Below are positions 54,209 to 61,300 of a stretch of 64,000 bases of DNA, one piece after another; within the stretch, counting starts at the first letter, position 1, and each line of letters starts with the position of its first letter. The notes below the pieces were generated by a model. It did no database searches and was not told where the DNA came from. It saw only the letters and a list, made by a program, of their open reading frames with translations. The position numbers and the translations under genes were made by a program. The stretch is from Nitrospirillum viridazoti CBAmc (GTDB lineage: Bacteria > Pseudomonadota > Alphaproteobacteria > Azospirillales > Azospirillaceae). The DNA is taken from the NCBI RefSeq assembly GCF_000730165.1, contig NZ_CP022111.1:868001-932000 (forward strand). The letters are read 5' to 3'.

Positions 54209-54333
54209 GCTTTGCCGACTCGCCGGCAGGCCCCGAGGCCAAGTTGCGACCCCCATAGCCCTGTATTGGCGCCACTTTAACGCCGCCTACCCATGTAAAG
54301 CGGCATCAAACATCCCTGCAGGCCTGCATCCCG

Positions 54334-54356
54334 GCCAGTTTTTACACAAAACTGGC
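54334..54356. promoter_or_regulatory. Palindrome upstream of lacI 2
   Basis: GCCAGTTTT and AAAACTGGC form a perfect 9-bp inverted repeat around TACAC. It lacks the central CG of the LacI boxes, so it may be a site for another regulator. Confidence 0.45.
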
Positions 54357-54365
54357 AGCAGGCGA

Positions 54366-54395
54366 TTGCGCAAATCCCAATGGTACTGCTATCAC
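54366..54395 (+). promoter_or_regulatory. lacI 2 promoter with LacI-type box
   Basis: TTGCGC (54366-54371), an 18-bp spacer and TATCAC (54390-54395) form a weak promoter. Box TGGTACTGCTATCA (54381-54394) overlaps its -10, as at the GH3 gene, and suggests autoregulation. The centre is TG, not CG, so the site may be weaker. Confidence 0.5.
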
Positions 54396-54447
54396 CGATG
54401 CAAACCGGCAGTGGATGCGCGGATCCGATAAGCGGAGCAGGAAGCGT

Positions 54448-55500
54448 ATGGAAAAGCGGCGTGGGCGGAGTTCGCAGGGGGTCACCATTCGTGAGGTGGC
54501 GGCGCGCGCCGGTGTTTCCCCGATGACGGTGTCCCGTGTCATCAACAATGAGAACAACGTCACGCCGGCCACCTCCGCCGCCGTGATGGCCGCCATTCAG
54601 GAGCTGAAGTACACGCCCAACCCGGCGGCCCGCCGTTTGGCGGGCTCGGAAACCTTCCGTATCGGCCTGCTGTACAGCAACCCCAGCGTCGCCTTCCTGA
54701 GCGAATTCCTGCTGGGCGCGCTCGACGAAAGCAGCAAGACCGGTCATCAACTGGTGGTGGAAAAGTGCGGTGCCACCGCCGCCACGGAAAAGGCGGCCCT
54801 GCAGAAGCTGTTGCAGAGCGGCGTCGACGGCGTCGTCCTGCCGCCGCCGCTGTGCGAGGCCAAAAGCATCCTGGCGGAGATCGCCAAGTCCGGCGTGGCC
54901 GCCGTGGCCGTGGCCGCCGGTCAGCCGGGCCCTGATGTCGCCACCGTGCGCATCGATAATTACAAGGCCGCGCACCGCATGACCCAGCACCTGCTGTCGC
55001 TGGGCCACCGCACCATCGGCTTCATCAAGGGCCACCCCAATCAGACCGTCAGCGACCAGCGCCTGCATGGCTTCCTGGATGCCCTCAGCGAGGCGGGGCT
55101 GGATCCCGCGGCGGCCCCGGTGGAGCAGGGCTACTTCAACTACCGTTCCGGCTTGGCGGCGGCGGATAAGCTGCTGGCCCTGAAGGACCGGCCCACCGCC
55201 ATCTTCGCCGCCAACGACGACATGGCCGCCGCCGTGCTGGCAACCGCTCACCGCCTGGGCCTGAACGTGCCGGTCGACCTGTCCATCGCCGGCTTCGACG
55301 ACACGCTGATCGCGGGGACCATCTGGCCGGCCCTGACCACCGTGCGCCAGCCCATCGCCGCCATGGGCCGCGCCGCCGTCAGCATGCTGCTGGACGAGGT
55401 CAAGCGCCGCCGCGGCGGCGGCACCAGCGCCCCGGCGCAGCAGCTGCTGCGCCACACGCTGGTGGAACGCGAGTCGACGGCGGCCCCCTCCGGAAAATAA
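54448..55500 (+). CDS. LacI-family transcriptional regulator (xyloglucan locus)
   Basis: The protein has 350 residues. The helix-turn-helix TIREVAARAGVSPMTVSRVI and hinge LKYTPNPAARRLAGS are followed by a sugar-binding domain with AIFAANDDMAAAVL and AGFDDTLIAG. A box like those at the neighbouring promoters lies upstream, making it the best candidate regulator for them. Inducer unknown; a xyloglucan-derived sugar is plausible. ATG 54448 follows AGGAAG closely, with GGAG 10 nt upstream. It is similar to the first LacI protein, including the C-terminal ESTA motif. Confidence 0.92.
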   Translation: MEKRRGRSSQGVTIREVAARAGVSPMTVSRVINNENNVTPATSAAVMAAIQELKYTPNPAARRLAGSETFRIGLLYSNPSVAFLSEFLLGALDESSKTGHQLVVEKCGATAATEKAALQKLLQSGVDGVVLPPPLCEAKSILAEIAKSGVAAVAVAAGQPGPDVATVRIDNYKAAHRMTQHLLSLGHRTIGFIKGHPNQTVSDQRLHGFLDALSEAGLDPAAAPVEQGYFNYRSGLAAADKLLALKDRPTAIFAANDDMAAAVLATAHRLGLNVPVDLSIAGFDDTLIAGTIWPALTTVRQPIAAMGRAAVSMLLDEVKRRRGGGTSAPAQQLLRHTLVERESTAAPSGK

Positions 55501-55512
55501 TTTCCGTCGGTC

Positions 55513-55539
55513 GGGAATAAGCCGGGGCACCGGCCGGTC
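55513..55539 (+). promoter_or_regulatory. Candidate ECF-type promoter of the phosphoesterase operon
   Basis: GGGAATAA (55513-55520) followed 14 bp later by CGGTC (55535-55539) resembles ECF sigma promoters, which often pair a GGAA-type -35 with a GTC-type -10. Recognition by the sigma factor of the same operon is a guess. Confidence 0.35.
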
Positions 55540-55543
55540 TTGC

Positions 55544-55568
55544 CCCCTGGAACCACCTTTTCCAGGGG
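55544..55568 (+). promoter_or_regulatory. Hairpin covering the phosphoesterase ribosome site
   Basis: A perfect 9-bp stem (55544-55552 CCCCTGGAA with 55560-55568) has a 7-nt loop. Its 3' arm contains AGGGG of the ribosome site for ATG 55578. It may control translation or end lacI 2 transcripts. Confidence 0.5.
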
Positions 55569-55577
55569 AGCGGCAGC

Positions 55578-56543
55578 ATGGCCCACCAACCTTCATTGCC
55601 TGCGGATGAGATCGACACGGGGCGCCGGCACGCCCTGAGGTGCATGGCCTGGGCCGGCACTGGCCTGGTATGGAGCGTGGCTGGCGGCGTGCCGCTGACG
55701 GCCGGCCTGATTGGCGGCGGCGCTCAGGCGGCGCCGGTCCATCCCGGCCTGACCTTCGCCCAGATCAGCGACAGCCATGTCGGCTTCGACAAGCCGGCCA
55801 ACCCCGACGCGCTGGCGACCTTGCGGGAGGCGGTGTCCGGTGTCCGCAGCCTGCCGACCAAGCCCGCCTTCGTCATCCACACCGGCGACATCAGCCACCT
55901 GTCGCGCGATGAGCAGTTCGACGCCGCCGACCAGGCCTTGAAGGAACTGGGCGTGCCCGTCTTCTTCGTGCCCGGCGAGCACGATGTGCTGGACGACGGC
56001 ATGGGCGCCGCCTATCTGGCCCGTTACGGCAAGGGGCCCAACGGCAAGGCGCTGGGGGCGGGCTGGTACAGCTTCGACCATGGGGGCGTGCACTTCGTGG
56101 CCCTGGTCAATGTCGTGAACCTGAAGGGCGGCGGGCTGGGCAACCTGGGGGAGGACCAGTTGGCCTGGCTGGCCGATGACCTGCGCGCCCTGTCCGCCAG
56201 CACGCCGGTGGTGGTGTTCGCCCATATCCCGCTGTGGACCGTCTATCCGGAATGGGGCTGGGGCACCGACGACGGCGCCCGCGCGCTGAGCCTGCTGGCC
56301 CGCTTTGGCAGCGTCACCGTGCTGAATGGCCACATCCACCAGATCCTGCAGAAGGTGGAGGGCAACGTGGCCTTCCACACCGCCCGCTCCACGGCCTTCC
56401 CCCAGCCGTCACCCGGCAGCGCCCCGTCGCCGGGGCCCATGAAGCTGCCGGCGGACAAGCTGCGCGGCGCCCTGGGAGTCACCACCGTTACCTACCGCGC
56501 CAAGGCCGGCCCCCTGGCCGTCGTCGACGCCACCCTCGGTTAA
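55578..56543 (+). CDS. Exported calcineurin-like metallophosphoesterase
   Basis: The protein has 321 residues. The N-terminus (GRRHALRCMAWAGTG) looks Tat-like. Metal-binding motifs run in order: DSHV, HTGDIS, PGEHD (GNHD variant), FAHIPLW and NGHIHQ, the complete set for a dinuclear metallophosphoesterase. The substrate is unknown. It is the first gene of a tight operon with a cupredoxin, an ECF sigma factor and its anti-sigma. GGGGAGCGG precedes ATG 55578, partly inside a hairpin. Confidence 0.9.
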   Translation: MAHQPSLPADEIDTGRRHALRCMAWAGTGLVWSVAGGVPLTAGLIGGGAQAAPVHPGLTFAQISDSHVGFDKPANPDALATLREAVSGVRSLPTKPAFVIHTGDISHLSRDEQFDAADQALKELGVPVFFVPGEHDVLDDGMGAAYLARYGKGPNGKALGAGWYSFDHGGVHFVALVNVVNLKGGGLGNLGEDQLAWLADDLRALSASTPVVVFAHIPLWTVYPEWGWGTDDGARALSLLARFGSVTVLNGHIHQILQKVEGNVAFHTARSTAFPQPSPGSAPSPGPMKLPADKLRGALGVTTVTYRAKAGPLAVVDATLG

Positions 56544-56555
56544 GCGAGAAAGCCC

Positions 56556-56906
56556 ATGCGTTCCTTTATTCATGCCGCGCGCGTCGCGGCCGTGCTGTTC
56601 TGCGCTCTGGCGGGACAGGCTCAGGCCGAAACTGTCGAGATCCGCATCGACAACTTTACCTTCAGCCCGGCGGAGGTGCGTGTGGCGCCGGGCACCACCA
56701 TCGTCTGGATCAACGCCGACGACATTCCCCATGCCGTGGCTGCCAACGACAAGTCCTTCAGGTCCAAGGTGCTGGACACGGAGGAGAAGTACAGCCGCAC
56801 CGTGGCGGGGCCGGGTACGATCGATTACTTTTGTTCCCTGCACCCGCATATGACCGGTCGCATCATCGTGGATGGCAACGGCTCAGGTGGGGCAGGGGGG
56901 CATTAG
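56556..56906 (+). CDS. Periplasmic cupredoxin (plastocyanin/amicyanin-like)
   Basis: The protein has 116 residues. Signal peptide to AGQAQA. Cupredoxin motifs: FTFSPAEVRVAPGTTIVWIN, the His of IPHAV, and the copper-binding loop FCSLHPHMTG giving Cys, His and Met ligands of a type-1 copper site. It likely carries electrons or handles copper in the periplasm. It starts 12 bp after the phosphoesterase stop. Confidence 0.92.
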   Translation: MRSFIHAARVAAVLFCALAGQAQAETVEIRIDNFTFSPAEVRVAPGTTIVWINADDIPHAVAANDKSFRSKVLDTEEKYSRTVAGPGTIDYFCSLHPHMTGRIIVDGNGSGGAGGH

Positions 56907-56918
56907 GAGGCGGGCGCC

Positions 56919-57467
56919 TTGAAGGGTGACGAGACGGCGGACAGGACCCGTCGCTTCCAGGACCTGGTGCTGATCCACCTCGACGCCGCCTATGGCTTGG
57001 CGCGCTACATGACGCGCGACCCGGTGGTGGCGGAGGATATCGTCCAGGACGCCTTCCTGCGGGCCCACCGCGCCTTCGACGGCTTTCGCGGCGGCGACGC
57101 CCGGGCCTGGCTGCTGACCATTGTGCGCAACAATGTCCGCAGCTGGGCCGCTGCCCGCCGTGACCGGGCCGAGCAGGCGCTGGAGTCGGTGCCCGGGCAG
57201 GGCGCGGACATCGCCGATGAGGCGGCGCCGACCCCGGAGGCCTGGCTGGCGGCGCAGGAGGATGCGGCCGACCTGCGTGCCCTGATCGAGGGACTGCCGC
57301 CGGCCTTTCGTGAAACCCTGCTGCTGCGGGAGATGGAAGAGATGTCCTATCGCGACATCGCCGCCGTGACCGGCGCGCCCGTGGGGACTGTCATGTCGCG
57401 GCTGGCCCGCGCGCGCGACCTGCTGGCCGCCGCCTGGCGGCGGCGAGAGGCTGGAGAGACGAGATGA
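56919..57467 (+). CDS. ECF-type RNA polymerase sigma factor
   Basis: The protein has 182 residues. Region 2 carries ARYMTRDPVVAEDIVQDAFLRAHRAF; region 4 carries LPPAFRETLLLREMEEMSYRDIAAVTGAPVGTVMSRLARAR. It starts at TTG 56919 with GGAGG 8 nt upstream; no better ATG exists. It overlaps the anti-sigma gene by 4 bp, and the pair is translationally coupled. Confidence 0.93.
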   Translation: MKGDETADRTRRFQDLVLIHLDAAYGLARYMTRDPVVAEDIVQDAFLRAHRAFDGFRGGDARAWLLTIVRNNVRSWAAARRDRAEQALESVPGQGADIADEAAPTPEAWLAAQEDAADLRALIEGLPPAFRETLLLREMEEMSYRDIAAVTGAPVGTVMSRLARARDLLAAAWRRREAGETR

Positions 57468-58267
57468 CGGCATGCCCGGACAAGGCGGAGCTGCTGCACG
57501 GCCTGCTGGACAACGAACTGGATGCGGCCCATGCCCGCGAGCTGGAGGCGCACATCGCCACCTGCCCGGCTTGCGCCGAGGCGTTGGCGGAGCTGTGGGC
57601 CCTGCGCGCGCTGCTGGCCGATCCCACCCTGCGGCCCAAGGCGCCGGCGGCCTTGCGCGCCCGCGTCCTCGCGGACATCGGCGCCGTCGATCCTTTGCGC
57701 CCTGTCGGCAAGTCTCAGGGCCGGCCCCGGGGCCGACCCTGGTCCCGCCAGCTGCGGCGCTGGGGCGGGGCGGGGATGGGTGTCGCCATCGCCGCCAGCC
57801 TGCTGTTGCTGATGGTGGCCCCGTTCGGGGGCGACGCGGCGCTGGAACGGGAATTGGTGGCGGGGCATGTCCGCTCCCTTCAGGCGCAGCACCTGCTGGA
57901 CGTACCGACCAGCGACCACCATACGGTGAAGCCCTGGTTCGCCGGCAAGCTGGATTACTCCCCGCCCGTGCCGGAACTGGCGGCGGCCGGCTTCCCCTTG
58001 CAGGGCGGGCGGCTGGATTACCTGGCCGGCCGGCCGGTGGCAGCCTTGGTCTATCGCCACGGCGCCCATGTCCTGAACCTCTATGTCTGGCCCGGCGACG
58101 GTCCCCGCGAGCCGGCCTTCGAGGCGCGTGATGGCTACAACCTCATGAGGTGGCGGGACGGCGGCATGGCCTACTGGGCGGTGAGCGACGTGGGTGTGGA
58201 GGAGATGCACGCCTTTGCCACAGCCCTGGCCGGGGCCGTCGCGGCCCAGAATCCTGGCAAACCTTAG
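57464..58267 (+). CDS. Membrane anti-sigma factor with zinc-finger motif
   Basis: The protein has 267 residues. An N-terminal anti-sigma zinc-finger pattern (HARELEAHIATCPACAEAL, H-x3-C-x2-C) is followed by a linker, one membrane helix (VAIAASLLLLMVAPF, about residues 104-120) and a periplasmic C-terminal domain with aromatic-rich strands (LVYRHGAHVLNLYVWPGD). It should hold the sigma factor until a periplasmic signal arrives. Its ATG overlaps the sigma stop. Confidence 0.9.
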   Translation: MTACPDKAELLHGLLDNELDAAHARELEAHIATCPACAEALAELWALRALLADPTLRPKAPAALRARVLADIGAVDPLRPVGKSQGRPRGRPWSRQLRRWGGAGMGVAIAASLLLLMVAPFGGDAALERELVAGHVRSLQAQHLLDVPTSDHHTVKPWFAGKLDYSPPVPELAAAGFPLQGGRLDYLAGRPVAALVYRHGAHVLNLYVWPGDGPREPAFEARDGYNLMRWRDGGMAYWAVSDVGVEEMHAFATALAGAVAAQNPGKP

Positions 58268-58322
58268 CGCGAAACCTTCGTGCGTCCCGCGTCGAATTCC
58301 GGACTGGTATGGTAACGTCGCC

Positions 58323-58363
58323 TTGACAGCGCTTCTCCCTGGCCTCTAATGTTAGCGTTAACA
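58323..58363 (+). promoter_or_regulatory. xylX promoter and LacI-type operator
   Basis: TTGACA (58323-58328), a 16-bp spacer and TCTAAT (58345-58350) form a good sigma-70 promoter. Box TGTTAGCGTTAACA (58350-58363), palindromic at 12 of 14 positions, begins at the last base of the -10. It resembles the operator I recall at Caulobacter xylX. A partial box (TGACAGCGCT) overlaps the -35. Confidence 0.75.
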
Positions 58364-58405
58364 AGGGCCGCCTGGCGATAACGCACCTTGGGAGGAGTTC
58401 AAGAG

Positions 58406-59587
58406 ATGGGGTACCCGGTCGACACGCCGGTGCAGACTACGCACGACAGCATTTTTCCCGAGGACAGCGCGGACGCCGTTCTGTTGGGCCGTATCGACGC
58501 GGGCGAGGGGCCGACGCCCATCCTGATCCGCAACGGCGAGATTTTTGACCTGTCGGGCGTGGGCCCGACCGTGTCCGAACTGATGAACCGTCTTGAGCCC
58601 GGCCAGATCCCCGAGGGCAAGTCCATCGGCCGCGTGGCCGACTGGGACCTGAACCCCACCTGGGCCGGTGGCACTAAAGGCGCCAAGCTGCTGACCCCCA
58701 TTGACCTGCAGTGCATCAAGGCCGCCGGCGTGACCTTCGCCGTCTCCGCCCTGGAGCGCGTGATCGAGGAACGGGCGCGCGGCGATGCCGGCAAGGCCCT
58801 GGAAATCCGCCAGGCCCTGTCGTCCCGTGTCGGCACCGACCTGCGCCTGGTGAAGCCTGGTTCCGAGAATGCCGCCCGCCTGAAAGAGGCGCTGATCGCC
58901 GACGGCCTGTGGTCACAGTACCTGGAAGTGGCCATCGGTCCCGACGCCGAGGTGTTCACCAAGGGTCCGACCCTGTCCGCCATGGGCTGGGGCGTGGAGA
59001 TTGGCGTGCGCGCCGACAGCCACTGGAACAACCCGGAGCCCGAGGTGGTGATCCTGTGCGACGGCCAGGGCCGCGCGCGCGGCGCCACGCTGGGCAACGA
59101 CGTGAACCTGCGCGACTTTGAAGGCCGCAGCGCCCTGCTGCTGTCCAAGGCCAAGGACAACAACGCGTCCTGCGCCATCGGCCCCTTCGTCCGCCTGTTC
59201 GACAACACCTTTACCATGGACCACGTCCGCGAGGCCGTGGTGCACCTAAACGTCACGGGCGAGGACGGCTTCGTCCTGGACGGCAAGAGCACCATGTCCG
59301 AGATCAGCCGCGATCCCCTGGACCTGGTCGGCCAGACCCTGAACAAGAACCACCAGTATCCCGACGGCTTCGCGCTGTTCCTGGGGACGCTGTTCGCGCC
59401 GGTCGAGGATCGCGACGCGCCGGGCCGTGGCTTCACCCACAAGACGGGCGACATCGTCAGCGTCTCCAGCCCGCGCCTGGGTACCCTGGTCAACAAGGTG
59501 GTGCCCTGCCACGAGGCGGCGCCCTGGACCTTCGGCCTGACCGAGCTGATGCGTAACCTGGCCCGCCGCGGCCTGCTGAACGGGTGA
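58406..59587 (+). CDS. xylX: 2-keto-3-deoxy-D-xylonate dehydratase XylX (FAH family)
   Basis: The protein has 393 residues and belongs to the fumarylacetoacetate hydrolase-like family, with VGIGPDAEVFTKGPTLS and GWGVEIGVRADSHWNNPEPEVV providing the metal-binding acidic residues, and ALLLSKAKDNNASCAIGPFVRLFD. Gene order and length match Caulobacter XylX, which turns 2-keto-3-deoxyxylonate into alpha-ketoglutaric semialdehyde. ATG 58406 is preceded by GGGAGGAG; an in-frame TTG at 58388 is rejected. It is the first gene of the xylose operon. Confidence 0.88.
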   Translation: MGYPVDTPVQTTHDSIFPEDSADAVLLGRIDAGEGPTPILIRNGEIFDLSGVGPTVSELMNRLEPGQIPEGKSIGRVADWDLNPTWAGGTKGAKLLTPIDLQCIKAAGVTFAVSALERVIEERARGDAGKALEIRQALSSRVGTDLRLVKPGSENAARLKEALIADGLWSQYLEVAIGPDAEVFTKGPTLSAMGWGVEIGVRADSHWNNPEPEVVILCDGQGRARGATLGNDVNLRDFEGRSALLLSKAKDNNASCAIGPFVRLFDNTFTMDHVREAVVHLNVTGEDGFVLDGKSTMSEISRDPLDLVGQTLNKNHQYPDGFALFLGTLFAPVEDRDAPGRGFTHKTGDIVSVSSPRLGTLVNKVVPCHEAAPWTFGLTELMRNLARRGLLNG

Positions 59588-59656
59588 TGCCCCTGGCGTC
59601 ACCCACCCAAATCCGTTCTTTTGGGCAAACCCTTTCCTTTTGGGCCTGAATACATC

Positions 59657-60418
59657 ATGACGCACGCCATCTATCCCAGCCTGCAGGGCAAGCGGGTCAT
59701 TGTTACCGGTGGCGGCTCCGGCATCGGCGCCGCCATCACCGAGGCGTTCGTCCGTCAGGGCGCCCAGGTCTCCTTCCTGGACATCGCGGAAACCGACAGC
59801 CGCGCCCTGGAACAATCGCTGGCCGAGGGCGCGACGCATGCGCCCAAGTTCTATAAGTGTGACCTGACCAACCTGGATCAACTGAAGGCGACGCTGGCGG
59901 AAATACAGAACGCCGGCCCGGTCGACGTGCTGGTGAACAACGCCGCCAACGACGACCGGCACACGATCGAGCAGATCACGCCGGAATACTGGGACAACCG
60001 CATGGCGGTGAACCTGCGGCACATGTTCTTCGCGTCCCAGGCCGTCGTGCCGGGCATGAAGCAGCAGCGCAGCGGGGCCATCATCAACTTCGGTTCCATC
60101 TCCTGGCATGTGGCCCTGCCGGAGCTGCTGATGTACCAGACCGCCAAGGCCGGCATCGAGGGCATGACCCGCTCGCTGGCCCGCGACCTGGGGGAGCACA
60201 ACATCCGCGTCACCTGCGTGGTGCCGGGCGGCGTGCGCACGGAGCGCCAGATGCGCCTGTGGCACAACCCGGAGGAAGAGGCCCGCATCCTGTCGCAGCA
60301 ATGCCTGAAAGAACGCGTGGACCCGCCGCACGTCGCTGCCATGGTGCTGTTCCTGGCCTCCGACGATGGCCGCATGTGCACCAGCCACGAATACTTCGTC
60401 GACGCCGGCTGGCGCTGA
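59657..60418 (+). CDS. xylB: D-xylose 1-dehydrogenase XylB (short-chain dehydrogenase)
   Basis: The protein has 253 residues. Nucleotide-binding TGGGSGIG (17-24), VLVNNAA (93-99), Ser at FGSIS (148/150) and the catalytic pair Tyr161-Lys165 (YQTAK) form a complete classical SDR. Context in an xylX-B-C-D operon points to NAD-dependent oxidation of D-xylose to xylonolactone. ATG 59657 is used; an in-frame start at 59621 has no support. The ribosome site is weak. Confidence 0.88.
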   Translation: MTHAIYPSLQGKRVIVTGGGSGIGAAITEAFVRQGAQVSFLDIAETDSRALEQSLAEGATHAPKFYKCDLTNLDQLKATLAEIQNAGPVDVLVNNAANDDRHTIEQITPEYWDNRMAVNLRHMFFASQAVVPGMKQQRSGAIINFGSISWHVALPELLMYQTAKAGIEGMTRSLARDLGEHNIRVTCVVPGGVRTERQMRLWHNPEEEARILSQQCLKERVDPPHVAAMVLFLASDDGRMCTSHEYFVDAGWR

Positions 60419-60430
60419 GGATTGGGGCCG

Positions 60431-61300
60431 GTGACGATGGAGCCGCGCTGCATCTGGGCCTTGGGCGCCACCTTGGGGGAGGGACCGGTGTGGTCCCCCC
60501 GCGACCGGGCCCTGTGGTTCGTGGACATCAAGAAGCGGCAAATCCACCGCTTCCGCCCCGCGGACGGGGACACCCGCAGCTTCGACGCGCCGGACCAGCC
60601 GGGCTTCGCCCTGCCGCGCGCCGGGGGTGGGTTGATCGTGGGCCTTCCCGGCAAGCTGGCTCGTTTCGATAGCGAAACGGGTGTGTTCGAGCCCTTGGTG
60701 CCCCTGGAATGGGATCGGGCGGGCAACCGCCTGAATGACGGCTTCGTCGATGCCCAGGGCCGGCTGTGGTTCGGCTCCATGGATGACGCGGAGGAGGGGC
60801 CGACCGGCGCCCTTTATTCCTGGACCGGGACGCTGAAGCGCCATGTGGACGGCATCGTCATCACCAACGGGCCCTGCACCAGCCCGGACGGCCGCACCTT
60901 CTACCACACCGATACCCTGGGCAAGACCATCACCGCCTACGACCTGTCGGTCGATGGCGCGCTGGACAACGGCCGCCTGCTGATCACCATCGAGGACGGG
61001 GCCGGCTGGCCCGACGGAACGGTGGTGGACGCGGAGGGCTGCCTGTGGGTGGGCCTGTTCGGCGGCTGGGCCGCCCGCCGCTACTCCCCGGCGGGGGAGT
61101 TGTTGCAGGTCGTGCGCTTCCCCTGCGCCAACATCACCAAGCTTGCCTTCGGCGGCGATGACCGCTTGGATCTCTACGCCACCACCGCCGCCAAGGGCCT
61201 GAGCGACGACGATCGCGCCGCCCAGCCGCTGGCCGGCGGCTTGTTCCATTTCAGGGCCACGGTGCCGGGCCTGCCCCCGGCGGAGATAGCGTATGGTTGA
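60431..61300 (+). CDS. xylC: Xylono-1,4-lactonase XylC (SMP-30 family)
   Basis: The protein has 289 residues and is a six-bladed SMP-30/gluconolactonase propeller: ATLGEGPVW supplies the metal-binding Glu, VITNGPCTSPDG the Asn, and WPDGTVVDAEG the Asp. It hydrolyses the lactone made by XylB to xylonate. The start is debatable: GTG 60431 gives the same length I recall for Caulobacter XylC, ATG 60437 is two codons shorter, TTG 60422 three longer. Its end overlaps xylD by 8 bp. Confidence 0.88.
   Translation: MTMEPRCIWALGATLGEGPVWSPRDRALWFVDIKKRQIHRFRPADGDTRSFDAPDQPGFALPRAGGGLIVGLPGKLARFDSETGVFEPLVPLEWDRAGNRLNDGFVDAQGRLWFGSMDDAEEGPTGALYSWTGTLKRHVDGIVITNGPCTSPDGRTFYHTDTLGKTITAYDLSVDGALDNGRLLITIEDGAGWPDGTVVDAEGCLWVGLFGGWAARRYSPAGELLQVVRFPCANITKLAFGGDDRLDLYATTAAKGLSDDDRAAQPLAGGLFHFRATVPGLPPAEIAYG

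Larger units (their letters stand above)
54137..54447. other. Gap between GH31 and lacI 2
   Basis: It contains the GH31 terminator, a 12-bp palindrome TGCAGGCCTGCA (54317-54328), a 23-bp hairpin/palindrome (54334-54356) and a LacI-type box (54381-54394). No gene. Confidence 0.65.
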
